From: Actinoplanes octamycinicus
Lineage (GTDB): Bacteria; Actinomycetota; Actinomycetes; Mycobacteriales; Micromonosporaceae
Assembly (NCBI RefSeq): GCF_014205225.1
Contig: NZ_JACHNB010000001.1
Span: 992,001-1,056,000, forward strand
Direction: 5' to 3'
Length of the DNA stretch: 64,000 nucleotides
Made by a program: the position numbers and the translations under genes. The notes under the pieces are model-generated. The model did not search any database. It saw only the letters and a program-made list of their open reading frames with translations, and was not told the origin of the DNA. The first letter of the stretch is position 1. Each line of letters starts with the position of its first letter. Positions 63,808 through 64,000 of this stretch are shown piece after piece.

Positions 63808-64000
63808 ATGGCACCAGAAGTTGATATTGACCTGACGGCGGCAGCCGAGGCCTGGCTCGCGGACGACCCGGATCCGGCGAGCCGGGCGGAGCTGCGCGAG
63901 CTGATCGACGGTCTCCCGGCCACCGCCGCGGAACTGCGCGACCGCTTCGCCGGACCGCTCACCTTCGGCACCGCCGGCCTGCGCGGCCGGTTGCGCGCCG
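63808..64000 (+). CDS. Phospho-sugar mutase (5' part, truncated by window end)
   Basis: The first 64 codons from ATG 63808 are visible: an acidic N-terminus, AEAWLADDPDPASRAELRELID and then LTFGTAGLRGRLRA. The FGTAGLRG motif is the usual N-terminal signature of phosphomannomutase/phosphoglucomutase enzymes. In mycobacteria the PmmB-type gene also follows the M20 genes after lpdA. The catalytic serine lies beyond the window. Confidence 0.85.
   Translation, partial: MAPEVDIDLTAAAEAWLADDPDPASRAELRELIDGLPATAAELRDRFAGPLTFGTAGLRGRLRA

Overview
The window is GC-rich actinobacterial DNA. Evidence includes frequent GTG and TTG starts, DnaA-box-type TTGTCCACA words, a GTP-type PEP carboxykinase, class II FBPase GlpX, a DUF4245 protein, an acyl-CoA carboxylase epsilon subunit, a mycosin and two Hanks-type kinases. 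The overall style fits Micromonosporaceae, probably near Actinoplanes; this is inference, since no rRNA or marker search was possible. No tRNA, rRNA, CRISPR array or prophage was seen. Two gene orders resemble Mycobacterium tuberculosis, recalled rather than searched: ispH / xseA-xseB / DUF4245 / glpX / PhoH / short-chain Z-prenyl synthase (about 12-27 kb), and GtrA / PH-domain / birA / accD5-type / epsilon / maf / accA3-type / LpdA / GGCT / M20 / phospho-sugar mutase (about 30-64 kb).

Layout. 0-2.7 kb: alkylation repair (AlkA-type glycosylase with AraC HTH, cut by the window edge, and Ogt), then a DA1-like LIM/zinc peptidase. 2.7-6.7 kb: a VWA - PP2C - kinase operon of the TerY-P / YegL-YegK-YegI kind, faced by a convergent gene that fuses degenerate copies of the VWA and kinase folds. 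6.8-12 kb: valS, small membrane proteins, rmuC. 12-17 kb: ispH, xseAB, DUF4245, glpX. 17-21 kb: GC-rich low-complexity DNA and two tandem paralogous membrane proteins, one beside a 25-nt poly-C tract and the other apparently frameshifted. 21-29 kb: rhomboid protease, secreted trypsin-like protease, lytic transglycosylase, PhoH, otsB, Z-prenyl synthase, pckG.

29-41 kb: sigma factor with a fused zinc finger, two GtrA proteins, PH-domain protein, BirA, a disordered protein, acyl-CoA carboxylase beta, two M50-like proteins, a large receptor kinase, and the carboxylase epsilon subunit. 41-44.4 kb: a compositionally distinct module with two ESX/WXG-like proteins and a mycosin, sitting between the epsilon gene and maf. 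44.6-57 kb: maf, a 51-bp minisatellite, ArsR-SRPBCC, acyl-CoA carboxylase alpha, TetR, DedA, LpdA-type flavoprotein, GGCT, GNAT, several hypotheticals and a DUF4349 lipoprotein. 57.2-58.6 kb: an IS110-family element whose upstream non-coding flank may encode a bridge RNA. 58.7-64 kb: M20 hydrolase, B12-dependent acyl-CoA mutase, second receptor kinase, and the start of a phospho-sugar mutase.

Central links: BirA, the carboxylase alpha/beta/epsilon subunits and the acyl-CoA mutase form a biotin- and B12-dependent acyl-CoA branch; GlpX, PckG and OtsB belong to gluconeogenesis and trehalose metabolism. The most unusual content is the phospho-signalling locus at 2.7-6.7 kb with its inactive-looking double-domain partner, the poly-C tract at 19.3 kb, the mycosin module, and a repeat array at 54.3-54.5 kb made of decayed DnaA boxes.
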